From Magnetospirillum sp. WYHS-4 (lineage in GTDB: Bacteria; Pseudomonadota; Alphaproteobacteria; Rhodospirillales; GLO-3): a stretch of DNA of 36,199 bases. Below, piece after piece: positions 26,579 to 34,399 of the stretch; position 1 is the stretch's first letter, and each line of letters opens with the position of its first letter. The notes under the pieces are model-generated. The model searched no databases, was not told the DNA's origin, and was given only the letters and a program-made list of their open reading frames with translations. The translations under genes and the position numbers were made by a program. The DNA is taken from contig JAMOBD010000029.1 in the NCBI GenBank assembly GCA_039908345.1, forward strand, positions 1-36,199. The letters run 5' to 3'.

Positions 26579-28504
26579 TCAGCGCTTCTTGTCTTTGTTG
26601 GGGTCCACTTCCTCGAAGTCGGCATCCACCACTTTCGAGTCGCCGGCCGCCTCGTTCCCGCCGGCCTGGGGTCCCGCCTCGGGAGCGGCGCCTTCGGCCT
26701 GGGTCGCCTTGTACATGGCCTCGCCCAGCTTCATGGCCGCCTGGCCCAGGGTTTCGGTGCGCGCCTTGATCTCCTCGGCGTCTTCCTTGTCCATGACCTC
26801 ACGCAGCGCCTTGATGGCCTCCTCGATGGCCGCCTTCTCGGCGGTGCCGACCTTGTCGCCGTATTCCTTCAGGTTGCGTTCCGAGGTATGGACCAAGGCT
26901 TCGGCATGGTTGCGGGCCTCGACCACGTCGCGGCGCTTCTTGTCGTCCTCGCGGTGCTTGTCCGCCTCCTTGACCATGCGGTCGATGTCGGCGTCCGACA
27001 GGCCGCCCGACGCCTGGATGCGGATCTGCTGTTCCTTGCCGGTGGCCTTGTCCTTGGCCGACACGTTGACGATGCCGTTGGCATCGATGTCGAAGGTGAC
27101 TTCCACCTGCGGCACGCCGCGCGGCGCCGGCGGGATGCCCACCAGGTCGAACTGGCCCAGCAGCTTGTTGTCGGCCGCCATCTCGCGTTCGCCCTGGAAG
27201 ACCCGGATGGTCACCGCCGACTGGTTGTCCTCGGCGGTCGAGAAGACCTGGCTCTTGCGGGTGGGGATGGTGGTGTTGCGGTCGATCAGGCGGGTGAAGA
27301 CGCCGCCCAGGGTCTCGATGCCGAGCGAAAGCGGCGTGACGTCCAGCAAAAGGACGTCCTTGACCTCGCCCTTCAGCACCGCGCCCTGGATCGCGGCGCC
27401 GATGGCGACCACCTCGTCCGGGTTGACGCCCTTGTGGGGTTCGCGGCCGAAGAATTCCTTCACCGTCTGCACCACCTTGGGCATGCGGGTCATGCCGCCC
27501 ACCAGGATCACCTCGTCGATCTGGCCGGCCGTGATGCCGGCGTCCTTGAGGGCCTGCTGGCAGGGCTTGATGGTGCGCTGGAGCAGGTCGTCGACCAGAG
27601 CCTCCAGCTTGGCGCGGGTGAGCTTGATGTTGAGGTGCTTGGGGCCCGAGGCGTCGGCGGTGATGAAGGGCAGGTTGACCTCGGTCTGCACGGCGGACGA
27701 CAGTTCGATCTTGGCCTTCTCGCCTTCTTCCTTCAAGCGCTGCAGGGCCAAGCGGTCGTTGCGCAGGTCGATGCCGTGGTCCTTCTTGAACTCGTCGGCC
27801 AGGTAGTCGACGATGCGCTTGTCGAAGTCCTCGCCGCCCAGGAAGGTGTCGCCGTTGGTCGACTTCACCTCGAAGACGCCGTCGCCGATCTCCAGTACCG
27901 AGATATCGAAGGTGCCGCCGCCTAAGTCGTAGACGGCGATGGTGCCGGTTTCCTTCTTGTCCAGGCCATAGGCGAGCGCCGCCGCGGTGGGCTCGTTGAT
28001 GATGCGCAGCACCTCCAGGCCGGCGATCTTGCCGGCGTCCTTGGTGGCCTGGCGCTGGGAATCGTTGAAGTAGGCCGGCACGGTGATGACCGCCTGGGTG
28101 ACCTTTTCGCCCAGGAAGCTTTCGGCGGTTTCCTTCATCTTCTGCAGGATGAAGGCGGAAACCTGCGACGGGCTGTACTTCTTGCCGTCCGCCTCGACCC
28201 AGGCGTCGCCGTTGTCGCCGCGCACGATATGGTAGGGCACCAGCCCCATGTCCTTCTTGGTCAGCGGATCGTCGAAGCGACGGCCGATCAGGCGCTTGAT
28301 GGCGAACAGCGTGCGTTCGGGATTGGTCACCGCCTGCCGTTTGGCGGGCTGGCCGGCCAAGCGCTCGCCCGAGTCGGTGAAGGCGATGATGGACGGCGTG
28401 GTCCGTTGGCCTTCGGCGTTCTCGATGACCTTGGTGTCGCGGCCTTCCATGATGGCCACGCAGGAGTTGGTCGTCCCGAGGTCGATCCCGATAACCTTGC
28501 TCAT
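26579..28504 (-). CDS. dnaK: chaperone DnaK (Hsp70)
   Basis: The 641-residue Hsp70 has the nucleotide-binding domain signatures [34 protein letters not shown] and [18 protein letters not shown]. The substrate-binding domain follows ([40 protein letters not shown]), then the helical lid and an EEVD-like acidic tail ending [11 protein letters not shown]. The length is standard. It binds hydrophobic segments of client proteins in an ATP-driven cycle with DnaJ and GrpE. A heat-shock-type promoter lies upstream and dnaJ follows after 42 bases. The start at ATG 28504 has AGGG a few bases ahead. Sequence and context leave no doubt on identity. The upstream neighbour on the same strand is an MNT/HEPN pair, not grpE. 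Confidence 0.98.
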   Translation of the reverse strand: MSKVIGIDLGTTNSCVAIMEGRDTKVIENAEGQRTTPSIIAFTDSGERLAGQPAKRQAVTNPERTLFAIKRLIGRRFDDPLTKKDMGLVPYHIVRGDNGDAWVEADGKKYSPSQVSAFILQKMKETAESFLGEKVTQAVITVPAYFNDSQRQATKDAGKIAGLEVLRIINEPTAAALAYGLDKKETGTIAVYDLGGGTFDISVLEIGDGVFEVKSTNGDTFLGGEDFDKRIVDYLADEFKKDHGIDLRNDRLALQRLKEEGEKAKIELSSAVQTEVNLPFITADASGPKHLNIKLTRAKLEALVDDLLQRTIKPCQQALKDAGITAGQIDEVILVGGMTRMPKVVQTVKEFFGREPHKGVNPDEVVAIGAAIQGAVLKGEVKDVLLLDVTPLSLGIETLGGVFTRLIDRNTTIPTRKSQVFSTAEDNQSAVTIRVFQGEREMAADNKLLGQFDLVGIPPAPRGVPQVEVTFDIDANGIVNVSAKDKATGKEQQIRIQASGGLSDADIDRMVKEADKHREDDKKRRDVVEARNHAEALVHTSERNLKEYGDKVGTAEKAAIEEAIKALREVMDKEDAEEIKARTETLGQAAMKLGEAMYKATQAEGAAPEAGPQAGGNEAAGDSKVVDADFEEVDPNKDKKR

Positions 28505-28563
28505 GACATCCCTGTTCCTTCTCTCGGCAAATTCCGGACTGGCGCCCTAGCGCGGAGCCTGGC

Positions 28564-28595
28564 GTTATATAAGCCTGTGATTCGGGGTCCGCAAC
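28564..28595 (-). promoter_or_regulatory. heat-shock (RpoH)-type promoter of dnaK
   Basis: On the minus strand GTTG (28595-28592) is followed by 18 bases and CTTATATAAC (28573-28564). This fits the alphaproteobacterial heat-shock consensus CTTG-N17/18-CYTATNT closely, with G for C at the first position. It also reads as TTGCGG-N17-TATATA for the housekeeping sigma factor. The start of dnaK is about 60 bases downstream. The promoter sits just ahead of the stop codon of the nucleotidyltransferase gene at 28607. Confidence 0.65.
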
Positions 28596-28606
28596 GGGGC
28601 TGGACG

Positions 28607-28903
28607 CTAAAGGCGCAAGACCGCGTGGCGGGCTTCGACGACGGCGCGGAAGCCGGGCTCGGTCCGCGCCCAGTCCAGGAGATCGACGCGAAACGGCAGG
28701 TCGGATTCGTCGAAGGCCTCGTCCAAGGTCTCGAGCAGGACCGGGGCCAGGGGCTCCTCGCCCAGAATGGCCAGGTCGAGGTCGGCGTAAGGCTTGGCCC
28801 CGGATGCGGCTCGCGAGCCGAAGACCCAGACCTCGCGGCCCGGCAGATGGCGGCGCAAGATGTCGCGCACCAATTCCAGATGGTCGGGGCGGAGGTCAAT
28901 CAT
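28607..28903 (-). CDS. MNT-type minimal nucleotidyltransferase, antitoxin-like
   Basis: The 98-residue minimal nucleotidyltransferase carries the motif GS-x10-DxD: Gly29-Ser30, then Asp41-Leu-Asp43 (VFGSRAASGAKPYADLDLAI), and a third acidic residue near Asp74 (FRVDLLDW). Such proteins transfer AMP, and in MntA-type systems they AMPylate the partner HEPN protein and so neutralise it. It overlaps the upstream HEPN gene by 8 bases. Its stop lies 12 bases upstream of the dnaK promoter elements and on the same strand, so readthrough could reach dnaK. Base composition is like the chromosome, with no sign of recent transfer. Confidence 0.87.
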   Translation of the reverse strand: MIDLRPDHLELVRDILRRHLPGREVWVFGSRAASGAKPYADLDLAILGEEPLAPVLLETLDEAFDESDLPFRVDLLDWARTEPGFRAVVEARHAVLRL

Positions 28904-29297
28904 CGATGGCCCCCAGACGGTTCAGGAGATGCCGGGCGTCTTCCGCGAAGCGGTCCAGGATGCCGGCGACGAGTTGGGCTTCCCGGGCGTTGTAGGTGTG
29001 GCTGGTCAGGTTGCGTTTGGCCAGATAATCGAACCAGGATTCCACGTCCCGCACCAGACCCCGCTCGCCCCCGATCCAGAACAGCCGGCGCTTGCTGTAG
29101 CCATCCACCTCACCGGCATCGGCCAGATCCATTTCCAGACGCCGCTTGAGAAGCTTCCAGCAAAGCTCGAAGCTGTACTCGAAACGCTGGATGCGGGCGT
29201 CGCGCAATTCTTCGTCTCCGGGGGCCCCGCGAAAGCGCACCAAGCCCCGGTCCAAACTGGCCAAAGCTTTTTCCAGGGGTTCGAGGTACAAGGTCAT
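28896..29297 (-). CDS. HEPN-family partner of the nucleotidyltransferase (HI0074-like)
   Basis: The 133-residue all-helical protein fits the HI0074/nucleotidyltransferase substrate-binding family, a branch of the HEPN superfamily. The body has LEPLEKALASLDRGLVRFRG, IQRFEYSFELCWKLLKRRLE and the motif RNLTSHTY: Arg95, His100 and Tyr102 match RX4HXY exactly. In HepT-type proteins this motif forms the RNase site and the Tyr is the AMPylated residue. The gene starts at ATG 29297 with AAGGA at proper distance and overlaps the MNT gene by 8 bases, so the two form a unit of the toxin-antitoxin type. HI0074 itself was described as a substrate-binding partner rather than a toxin, so the toxic activity is inference from the motif. 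Confidence 0.85.
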   Translation of the reverse strand: MTLYLEPLEKALASLDRGLVRFRGAPGDEELRDARIQRFEYSFELCWKLLKRRLEMDLADAGEVDGYSKRRLFWIGGERGLVRDVESWFDYLAKRNLTSHTYNAREAQLVAGILDRFAEDARHLLNRLGAIDD

Positions 29298-29323
29298 GCC
29301 TTTCCTTATAGCAGATTTCCGCC

Positions 29324-30193
29324 ATGATCGTCTCCGCCAGCTACAGGACCGACATCCCGGCCTTCTACGGCCCCTGGCTGATGAAGCGACTGCAGGCCGG
29401 CTTCTGCCGAACCGCCAGCCCTTACGGCGGTCCGCCCGCCACCGTCGACCTGAGCCCGGCCGCGGTGGACGGCTTCGTCTTCTGGACTCGCAACCTGGGG
29501 CCCTTCTTGCCCAACTTGGCGGCTATTCGCGCCGCTTGGCCCTTCGTCGTCCAGTATACGATTACCGGCTATCCGCGGGCGCTGGATGCCGCCACCATCG
29601 ATCCCGATGCCGCCGTCGCCCACCTGCACGATGTCGCCCGTGCCTTCGGGCCCAGGGCTGGCGTCTGGCGCTACGACCCCATCGTCTTCACCTCCCTGAC
29701 GCCGCCCGAATGGCATCGCGCCACCTTCGCCCGCCTGGCCGGGAAATTGGGGGGCGCGGTCGACGAGGTGGTCGTCTCGGTCGCCCAGATCTATCGCAAG
29801 ACGGCACGCAACCTGGGGGCGGCGGCCAAGGTCCACGGTTTCGAGTGGTGGGACCCGCCCGCCGGGGAGAAGCAGGCCTTGCTGCGGGACTTGGCGGGCA
29901 TCGCGGCGGAAGAAGGCCTTCGGCTCGCCGTCTGCGCCCAGCCCGACCTGCTGGCCGAAGGAGTCGGGGCGGCAGCCTGCATCGATCTTCGCCGCCTGAG
30001 CGATCTGGCCGGCCGCGATCTGGCAGTACCGCGCAAGCCCCATCGGCCCGACTGCGGCTGTTGGGCCTCGCGGGACATCGGTTCCTACGACAGTTGCCCG
30101 CAAGGCTGCGCCTACTGCTACGCGGTCGGCGGCCGTGCCGCCGCCAAGACGCGCCTCGCCGCTCACGATCCGGATGGGGAGTTTTGCGGATGA
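29324..30193 (+). CDS. DUF1848 family protein
   Basis: The 289-residue protein matches DUF1848: the family start MIVSASYRTDIPAFYGPW, then FVFWTRNLGPF, VWRYDPIVFTSLTPPEWH, and a cysteine-rich end with RPDCGCWASRDIGSYDSC, CPQGCAYCYAVGG. The C-terminal cluster of Cys (CGC, CPQGCAYC) suggests an iron-sulfur centre like the CxxCxYC of radical-SAM-related proteins, but with the cluster at the C-terminus. The function is unknown in the family; an association with DNA-lyase-like enzymes has been suggested for relatives (spore photoproduct lyase-type annotation), not shown here. It is divergent from the HEPN/MNT pair with 26 bases between. The small protein and DUF2141 gene follow after 45 bases. Confidence 0.87.
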   Translation: MIVSASYRTDIPAFYGPWLMKRLQAGFCRTASPYGGPPATVDLSPAAVDGFVFWTRNLGPFLPNLAAIRAAWPFVVQYTITGYPRALDAATIDPDAAVAHLHDVARAFGPRAGVWRYDPIVFTSLTPPEWHRATFARLAGKLGGAVDEVVVSVAQIYRKTARNLGAAAKVHGFEWWDPPAGEKQALLRDLAGIAAEEGLRLAVCAQPDLLAEGVGAAACIDLRRLSDLAGRDLAVPRKPHRPDCGCWASRDIGSYDSCPQGCAYCYAVGGRAAAKTRLAAHDPDGEFCG

Positions 30194-30238
30194 CAGGCGT
30201 AGAGACTCCGTTAACCATTCGGGTCTATGCTCGCCCCC

Positions 30239-30466
30239 ATGACCGAAGCGCCGACCCTCAATCCCCAGGCCTTGACGGCCCAACTGGCCCGCGACGGAAG
30301 CAGCCTGAAAACGGCGCGCGAGGCCCGGAGCCGGGCCGCCGTGACCCAGTCCGATGATTCTCCGGCCTTGCGCGGCGCGCTGGGGCGGCTGGACCGGGTC
30401 TTGCGAGGAGGCGCGCCGCCGCGCACCGACGTTCCCCGCGGCTACTATGTGAACATCCAGGTATGA
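30239..30466 (+). CDS. small conserved-looking protein of unknown function
   Basis: The 75-residue protein starts at ATG 30239 (MTEAPTLNPQALTAQLARDG); an ATG at 30227 gives four more residues. It is soluble, Arg/Ala-rich, with a central helix (TAREARSRAAVTQSDD) and an ordered-looking end, PRTDVPRGYYVNIQV. I recognise no family. Its stop codon overlaps the start of the DUF2141 gene in an ATGA, which is strong evidence that both frames are translated and coupled. No ribosome site is obvious. A cytoplasmic protein coupled to an exported one is unusual enough to note. Confidence 0.65.
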   Translation: MTEAPTLNPQALTAQLARDGSSLKTAREARSRAAVTQSDDSPALRGALGRLDRVLRGGAPPRTDVPRGYYVNIQV

Positions 30467-30885
30467 AGTACGTCGCCCTTGCGATCGCCGCCCTGCTGAC
30501 CGCCGGCTTGCCGGCGACGGCGGCCGACCTGCGCGTACGCATCGTCGATCTGCGCTCGACGGAAGGCGAGGTGCACATCGCCCTTTACGACTCGGCGGCC
30601 CGCTTCCCTAAACCCGACGGCCTCAAGGAAGACACGGTCCTGAAGGCCGATGGCGGCGGCGTGACCGCCGTGTTCCGCGATCTGTCCCCCGGCGTCTATG
30701 CGGCCGCCACCTATCACGACGAGAACGGCAACGGGCAGTTCGACCAGGGAATGCTGGGCCTGCCGCTCGAAGGCTACGCCTTCAGCAACGACGTCCAGCC
30801 GATCCTCGCGGCCCCCGATTTCCGTTCGGCCTCGGTGCCGCTGCCCGAACAGGGCACGGAAATCGTCATCCGCATGCGCTACTGA
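30463..30885 (+). CDS. exported DUF2141 protein
   Basis: The 140-residue protein has a signal peptide (MKYVALAIAALLTAGLPATA, cut after TAA near residue 21). The body shows the DUF2141 pattern: LRVRIVDLRSTEGEVHIALY, a strand-rich core, and FRDLSPGVYAAATYHDENGN with GNGQFD, then GLPLEGYAFSND. This is a periplasmic or surface beta-sandwich of unknown role. The D-E-N-G-N-G-Q-F-D stretch resembles a calcium-binding loop. ATG 30463 overlaps the stop of the small gene upstream. The DUF2141 family is common in proteobacteria and bacteroidetes; no ligand is known. Following its stop, a run of seven T (30913-30919) lies without a clear hairpin. Confidence 0.85.
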   Translation: MKYVALAIAALLTAGLPATAADLRVRIVDLRSTEGEVHIALYDSAARFPKPDGLKEDTVLKADGGGVTAVFRDLSPGVYAAATYHDENGNGQFDQGMLGLPLEGYAFSNDVQPILAAPDFRSASVPLPEQGTEIVIRMRY

Positions 30886-30969
30886 CGCATACCTCCCAGC
30901 AAAAATACCGCCTTTTTTTCGACCTCGAACGGCGTCATATTGGATACGGGGCTGACATGGGGGCATGGC

Positions 30970-31587
30970 ATGGGTGACTATGATCTTTCGGGACTGAAGG
31001 TGCTTCTGGTCGAGAAGCACGCCTATATGCGCCGGATCATCCACGATATCCTGAAGACCTTCGGCATCACCGCGGTGCGCGAGGCGAGCAGCCATGACGC
31101 CGCCTACGCGATGTTCAAGGATCAGCCGCCCGATCTGGTGCTGACCGACTGGTCGCCCGGCCTGGACGGCCTGCGGCTGGTGCGCCTGATCCGCACCGAT
31201 CTGGTCTCGCCCGACCCCTACGTGCCGATCATCGTGGTGACCGCCAATACGGAGATTCGCCACGTCATCGCCGCTCGCGATGCCGGGATGACCGAGTACC
31301 TGGCCAAGCCGATCACCGCCAAGTTCCTTTATGCCCGTATCCGCTCGATCATCGAGCGGCAGCGCGTCTTCATCCGTTCGCAGGAATTCTTCGGGCCCGA
31401 TCGGCGGCGGCGGCGTGCCGACCACGGGGGCCCCGAGCGCCGGTCCCATCGTAACGTGGCGGGCATGGAACGCCGCCAGCGGGAGCTTCCCCACCCAGGT
31501 TCCGAGCGCCGCCAGGGCTATCCGGGCTACCGGCCGCCGGACTGGCGGGAGGATGGCCGCGGCCAGAGTCCGGCGAGGGATTGGTAG
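30970..31587 (+). CDS. single-receiver response regulator with basic C-terminal tail
   Basis: The 205-residue protein has a receiver at about 8-130: VLLVEKHAYMRRIIHDIL, LVLTDWSPGLDGL with phospho-Asp60, VVTANTE with Thr91, and YLAKPIT with Lys113. Strand 1 has Glu15-Lys16 where the usual acidic pair stands, so the metal-binding site is altered but one acid remains. From about 140 the sequence changes to a low-complexity arginine-rich tail (GPDRRRRRADHGGPERRSHR and ERRQRELPHPGSERRQ) with no DNA-binding domain. The GPDRRRR motif after the receiver is a pattern I associate with a group of Rhodospirillales regulators of unknown output. The start ATG 30970 is preceded by GGGGG. No kinase is adjacent. 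The tail could bind nucleic acid or a protein partner; that is inference. Confidence 0.85.
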   Translation: MGDYDLSGLKVLLVEKHAYMRRIIHDILKTFGITAVREASSHDAAYAMFKDQPPDLVLTDWSPGLDGLRLVRLIRTDLVSPDPYVPIIVVTANTEIRHVIAARDAGMTEYLAKPITAKFLYARIRSIIERQRVFIRSQEFFGPDRRRRRADHGGPERRSHRNVAGMERRQRELPHPGSERRQGYPGYRPPDWREDGRGQSPARDW

Positions 31588-31594
31588 CGGCTTC

Positions 31595-32512
31595 CTAATC
31601 AAGTCCCATCAGGGCGCGGGCGAAGGCGCGGGCCTCGAAGGGCCGCAGATCGTCGGCCCCTTCCCCGACGCCGACCGCATGGACGGGCAGTCCGAACTTA
31701 TCGGCCAGGGCGACCACCACACCGCCCTTGGCCGAACCGTCCAGCTTGGTCATCACCAGCCCGGTGACCTGCACCATGTCGCGGAAGGCTTCGACCTGAC
31801 TGTGGGCGTTCTGGCCTACCGTAGCGTCCAGCACCAGCAAGGTGTCGTGGGGAATGCCGTCGTCGATCTTCTTCAGCACCCGGACGACTTTCTTCAGTTC
31901 GTCCATCAGGCCGGCCTTGTTCTGCAGGCGCCCGGCGGTGTCGATCAGCAGCACCTCGATGCCTTCCGCCTTGGCCCGCTGGAAAGCGTCGAATGCCAGC
32001 CCGGCGGCATCGGCGCCGGTTTCGCGGGACAGCACCGGGCAGCCGGTCCGTTCGCCCCAGATCTTCAGTTGTTCGACGGCGGCGGCGCGGAAGGTGTCGC
32101 CGGCCACCAGCATCACGCTACGCCCTTCGTCTTTGAACTGCTTGGCCAGCTTGCCGATGGTGGTGGTCTTGCCGCTGCCGTTCACTCCGCAGACCAGCAC
32201 CACCTGGGGTTTGCGCGTGGGATCGATGGTCAGCGGTCGGGCGACGGGGGCGAGCAGGATTTCCGCCTCGCCGGCCAGGGCCTCCAGAACCTCCAGGGTA
32301 TCCACCTCGCGCTCGAAGCGGCTGCGGGCCAAGCCTTTCACCAGGCTGGCCGCCGTCGCCACGCCCAGGTCGGCGCCGATCAACAACTCCTCCAATTCGT
32401 CCAGGGCGGTCTGATCCAGGCGCCGCTTGGTGAAGACCCCGGCGATGCCCCCGGCCAGCTTGGACGAGGTCTTGCCCAGCCCCGACTTCAGACGCGAGAA
32501 CCAACCGTTCAT
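31595..32512 (-). CDS. ftsY: signal recognition particle receptor FtsY
   Basis: The 305-residue SRP GTPase receptor docks ribosome-nascent chain complexes at the inner membrane. The N domain is helical (FSRLKSGLGKTSSKLAGGIA). The G domain has CGVNGSGKTTTIGKLAKQFK (P loop), LLIDTAGRLQNKAGLMDE, and MTKLDGSAKGGVVVALADKF for guanine binding. The acidic A domain of the E. coli protein is missing, as is normal in many alphaproteobacteria; membrane contact then relies on the N-terminal helix. ATG 32512 overlaps the stop of mtaB by 4 bases. It ends the chain dapF-mntA-hepT-mtaB-ftsY. A much longer open frame upstream (to 33595) is antisense-like extension and not part of the gene. Confidence 0.96.
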   Translation of the reverse strand: MNGWFSRLKSGLGKTSSKLAGGIAGVFTKRRLDQTALDELEELLIGADLGVATAASLVKGLARSRFEREVDTLEVLEALAGEAEILLAPVARPLTIDPTRKPQVVLVCGVNGSGKTTTIGKLAKQFKDEGRSVMLVAGDTFRAAAVEQLKIWGERTGCPVLSRETGADAAGLAFDAFQRAKAEGIEVLLIDTAGRLQNKAGLMDELKKVVRVLKKIDDGIPHDTLLVLDATVGQNAHSQVEAFRDMVQVTGLVMTKLDGSAKGGVVVALADKFGLPVHAVGVGEGADDLRPFEARAFARALMGLD

Positions 32513-33741
32513 GCCGCCTCCGCGATCAGTTCGCCGTCGGCGGTTCCGGCCAGGCGCACCCGCGCCAGGCGGCCCGCGGCCAAACCGGAGGGCAGGCGCA
32601 CGGTCGCATACCAGGGGCAGCGGCCGATCCCTTCTTCTTCCACCAGGACCTCGACGGTTTCGCCGACCCGCCCGGCCAACCAGCGGGCCAATCGGGCCTC
32701 GCCGGCGGCGCGCAGACGGGCCGCGCGTTCCTTGCGCACCGCTTTCGGCACCTGGGGCATGCGAGCGGCCGGCGTGCCCTCGCGGGCGGAAAAGGGAAAG
32801 ACGTGCAGGAACTGTAGGCCGAATTCCTCGACGAAGGCGAGGGTATTGGCGAACATGGCTTCGTCTTCGGTGGGGAAGCCGGCGATCAGGTCGGCGCCCA
32901 AGGAGACGTCGGGCCGGGCGGCGCGCGCCCGGCACACGGCCTCGGCCGCCTGGCTGCGGGTATGGCGGCGCTTCATGCGCTTGAGCACCAGATCGTCGCA
33001 AGCCTGCAGGCTCAGGTGCAGGTGGGGCATGAAGCGAGGTTCCTCGGCCAGCAGGCGGAAGATCTCCGGGTCCAGGGCCGCCGGGTCCTGGGAGGTGAGC
33101 CGCAGCCGCGCCAGGCCGGGAACCCGTTCCAGGATCAAGCGGGCCAGCCCGCCCAGGCTGGGCAGGCCGGACCGGTCCGTCCCAAAGGACGAGGCGTCGA
33201 CCCCGGTGAGCGCGATTTCCAGATAGCCGTTTTCCACCAGGGTCCGCGCCTGGGCGACGATGGCCTCGGGCTCCAGGCTGCGGTTGGGGCCGCGGGCAAA
33301 CGGCACGACGCAGAAGGTGCAGCGATGATCGCAGCCCTGCTGCACCTGGACGAAAGCCCGTGAGCGGCCCTCGAAGCCGGCGATCAGCGGGGCCTCGGTT
33401 TCGTTCCCCCGCATGATGTCGGAAACGGCTATCTCGCCGTCGCCGCGCAACAAGCCGGCGTCCAGCTTTTCCGCGTTGCCGAGCACCCGGTCGACTTCCG
33501 GCATTTCGGCGAAACGCTCGGGATGAAGCTGGGCGGCGCAGCCGGTAACCAGGATGCGGACGCCCGGCCGTTCGCGGCGCAGGCGGCGGATGCATTGGCG
33601 GGCCTGGCGCTCGGCCTCGGCGGTCACCGCGCAGGTGTTGACGATCACCGTGTCGGCCAAGCCCTCGCCCAACTGGCGCATGACCTCGGATTCGAAGGTG
33701 TTGAGCCGGCAGCCCAGGGTGACGATCTCGGGGCCGGTCAT
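32509..33741 (-). CDS. mtaB: tRNA t6A37 methylthiotransferase MtaB
   Basis: The 410-residue radical-SAM enzyme adds a methylthio group to threonylcarbamoyl-adenosine 37 of ANN-reading tRNAs. An N-terminal UPF0004 domain carries three cluster Cys (TLGCRLNTFES, VNTCAVTAEAERQA, LVTGCAAQLHP). The radical-SAM motif is CDHRCTFCVVPFARGPNRS. The TIM-barrel strands follow (LTGVDASSFG, LADLIAGFPTE-like sequence), then a C-terminal TRAM-like domain. I chose ATG 33741 (MTGPEIV), which overlaps the stop of the hepT-like gene by 4 bases; a start at 33831 would add an Arg/Pro-rich stretch. It is followed by ftsY with the same kind of overlap. MtaB in alphaproteobacteria is usually next to dapF, here separated by two genes. 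Confidence 0.95.
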   Translation of the reverse strand: MTGPEIVTLGCRLNTFESEVMRQLGEGLADTVIVNTCAVTAEAERQARQCIRRLRRERPGVRILVTGCAAQLHPERFAEMPEVDRVLGNAEKLDAGLLRGDGEIAVSDIMRGNETEAPLIAGFEGRSRAFVQVQQGCDHRCTFCVVPFARGPNRSLEPEAIVAQARTLVENGYLEIALTGVDASSFGTDRSGLPSLGGLARLILERVPGLARLRLTSQDPAALDPEIFRLLAEEPRFMPHLHLSLQACDDLVLKRMKRRHTRSQAAEAVCRARAARPDVSLGADLIAGFPTEDEAMFANTLAFVEEFGLQFLHVFPFSAREGTPAARMPQVPKAVRKERAARLRAAGEARLARWLAGRVGETVEVLVEEEGIGRCPWYATVRLPSGLAAGRLARVRLAGTADGELIAEAA

Positions 33742-34103
33742 GGCGAAGCGTCCTCTTTGGCCCGGAGGCGCTCGATCATCGACGATACCGCGGCGGCAAG
33801 GGGAGGGAGATCCCTTTTGACGGTTGTCCAAATTTCGTGATCGATTACCTGGGTGTAAGCATGGCGCAGAACGTTGCCGATATCGGCTACGCCGCGCCAG
33901 TCGATTTCCGGGCGGGTCTCCTTGAATTCGTGGGGAATATGGCGCGAGGCTTCGGACAAGCGCTCCATATTGCGTTCGACGGCATCCCGGACGAGACGGT
34001 TGGCGCGGTAGGCGCCCAGATCCAGGCCTGTCACGAAGCCTTCGATGGCCGAGATGGCATCGAGGATGTGTTCCAACCGTTCGAGAGCCCGCAAGCGGTC
34101 CAT
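33738..34103 (-). CDS. HepT-like (DUF86) HEPN protein with altered RX4HXY motif
   Basis: The 121-residue helical protein belongs to the DUF86/HepT group: ERLEHILDAISAIEGFVTGL, LVRDAVERNMERLSEASRHI, and IDWRGVADIGNVLRHAY at residues 68-83. Where HepT toxins have R-N-x-L-x-H-x-Y, this has Gly76-Asn-Val-Leu-Arg80-His81-Ala-Tyr83, so the first Arg of the RNase motif is missing while His and the AMPylation-type Tyr remain. It overlaps the MNT gene upstream (ATGA at 34103) and mtaB downstream (ATGA at 33741). Known HepT proteins are RNases neutralised by MntA; with this motif, activity is doubtful. Sequence composition matches the chromosome. The IGNxLRHxY form may be a subgroup rather than a mutation; an alignment is needed to tell. 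Confidence 0.85.
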   Translation of the reverse strand: MDRLRALERLEHILDAISAIEGFVTGLDLGAYRANRLVRDAVERNMERLSEASRHIPHEFKETRPEIDWRGVADIGNVLRHAYTQVIDHEIWTTVKRDLPPLAAAVSSMIERLRAKEDASP

Positions 34104-34399
34104 CAGAAGACTTCCACCCGTTCCGAAGCCACCCGGTTGCGGAATCCCGGCGCGAGGTGGGCGGCTACGACGACATCCGTTTCCTTGCCGAGGATATCGC
34201 GAAGAAACACCCGAAGGCTGGCGTGGTCCACCAGGGAAAAATCCGAGGGATCGGCGATATCCACGACCACGTCGATATCGCTTTCCGGCTTGCTGTCCCC
34301 GCGCGCCGCCGATCCGAAGAGTCCGAGGTGGGTTACCCCCCTGGCCATGAGCGGCCCCTGGTGGCGCCTGAGAATTTCGACGATGGCCTCGCAGGTCAT
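34103..34399 (-). CDS. MNT-type nucleotidyltransferase, MntA-like antitoxin
   Basis: The 98-residue protein has [20 protein letters not shown] with Gly29-Ser30 and Asp41-x-Asp43, and a third Asp near 75 (ETDVVVAA). This is the minimal nucleotidyltransferase signature complete. MntA proteins AMPylate HepT to switch it off. Its start overlaps the dapF stop (ATGA at 34399) and its stop overlaps the hepT-like start at 34103. I chose ATG 34399 because it fits the family length and the overlap; a longer frame to 34978 is antisense to dapF-like sequence. The pair is thus inserted seamlessly between dapF and mtaB. It is only distantly similar to the first MNT protein of the window (GSAARGDS versus GSRAASGA). 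Confidence 0.88.
   Translation of the reverse strand: MTCEAIVEILRRHQGPLMARGVTHLGLFGSAARGDSKPESDIDVVVDIADPSDFSLVDHASLRVFLRDILGKETDVVVAAHLAPGFRNRVASERVEVF

Noticed and set aside
30886-30969. Rho-independent terminator after the DUF2141 gene
   Set aside because: There is a run of seven T, but no stable stem immediately ahead of it.
32513-33595. Upstream extension of the ftsY frame to about 666 codons
   Set aside because: Covers mtaB in a different frame with Arg/Pro-rich residues; the ATGA overlap and family length set the start at 32512.
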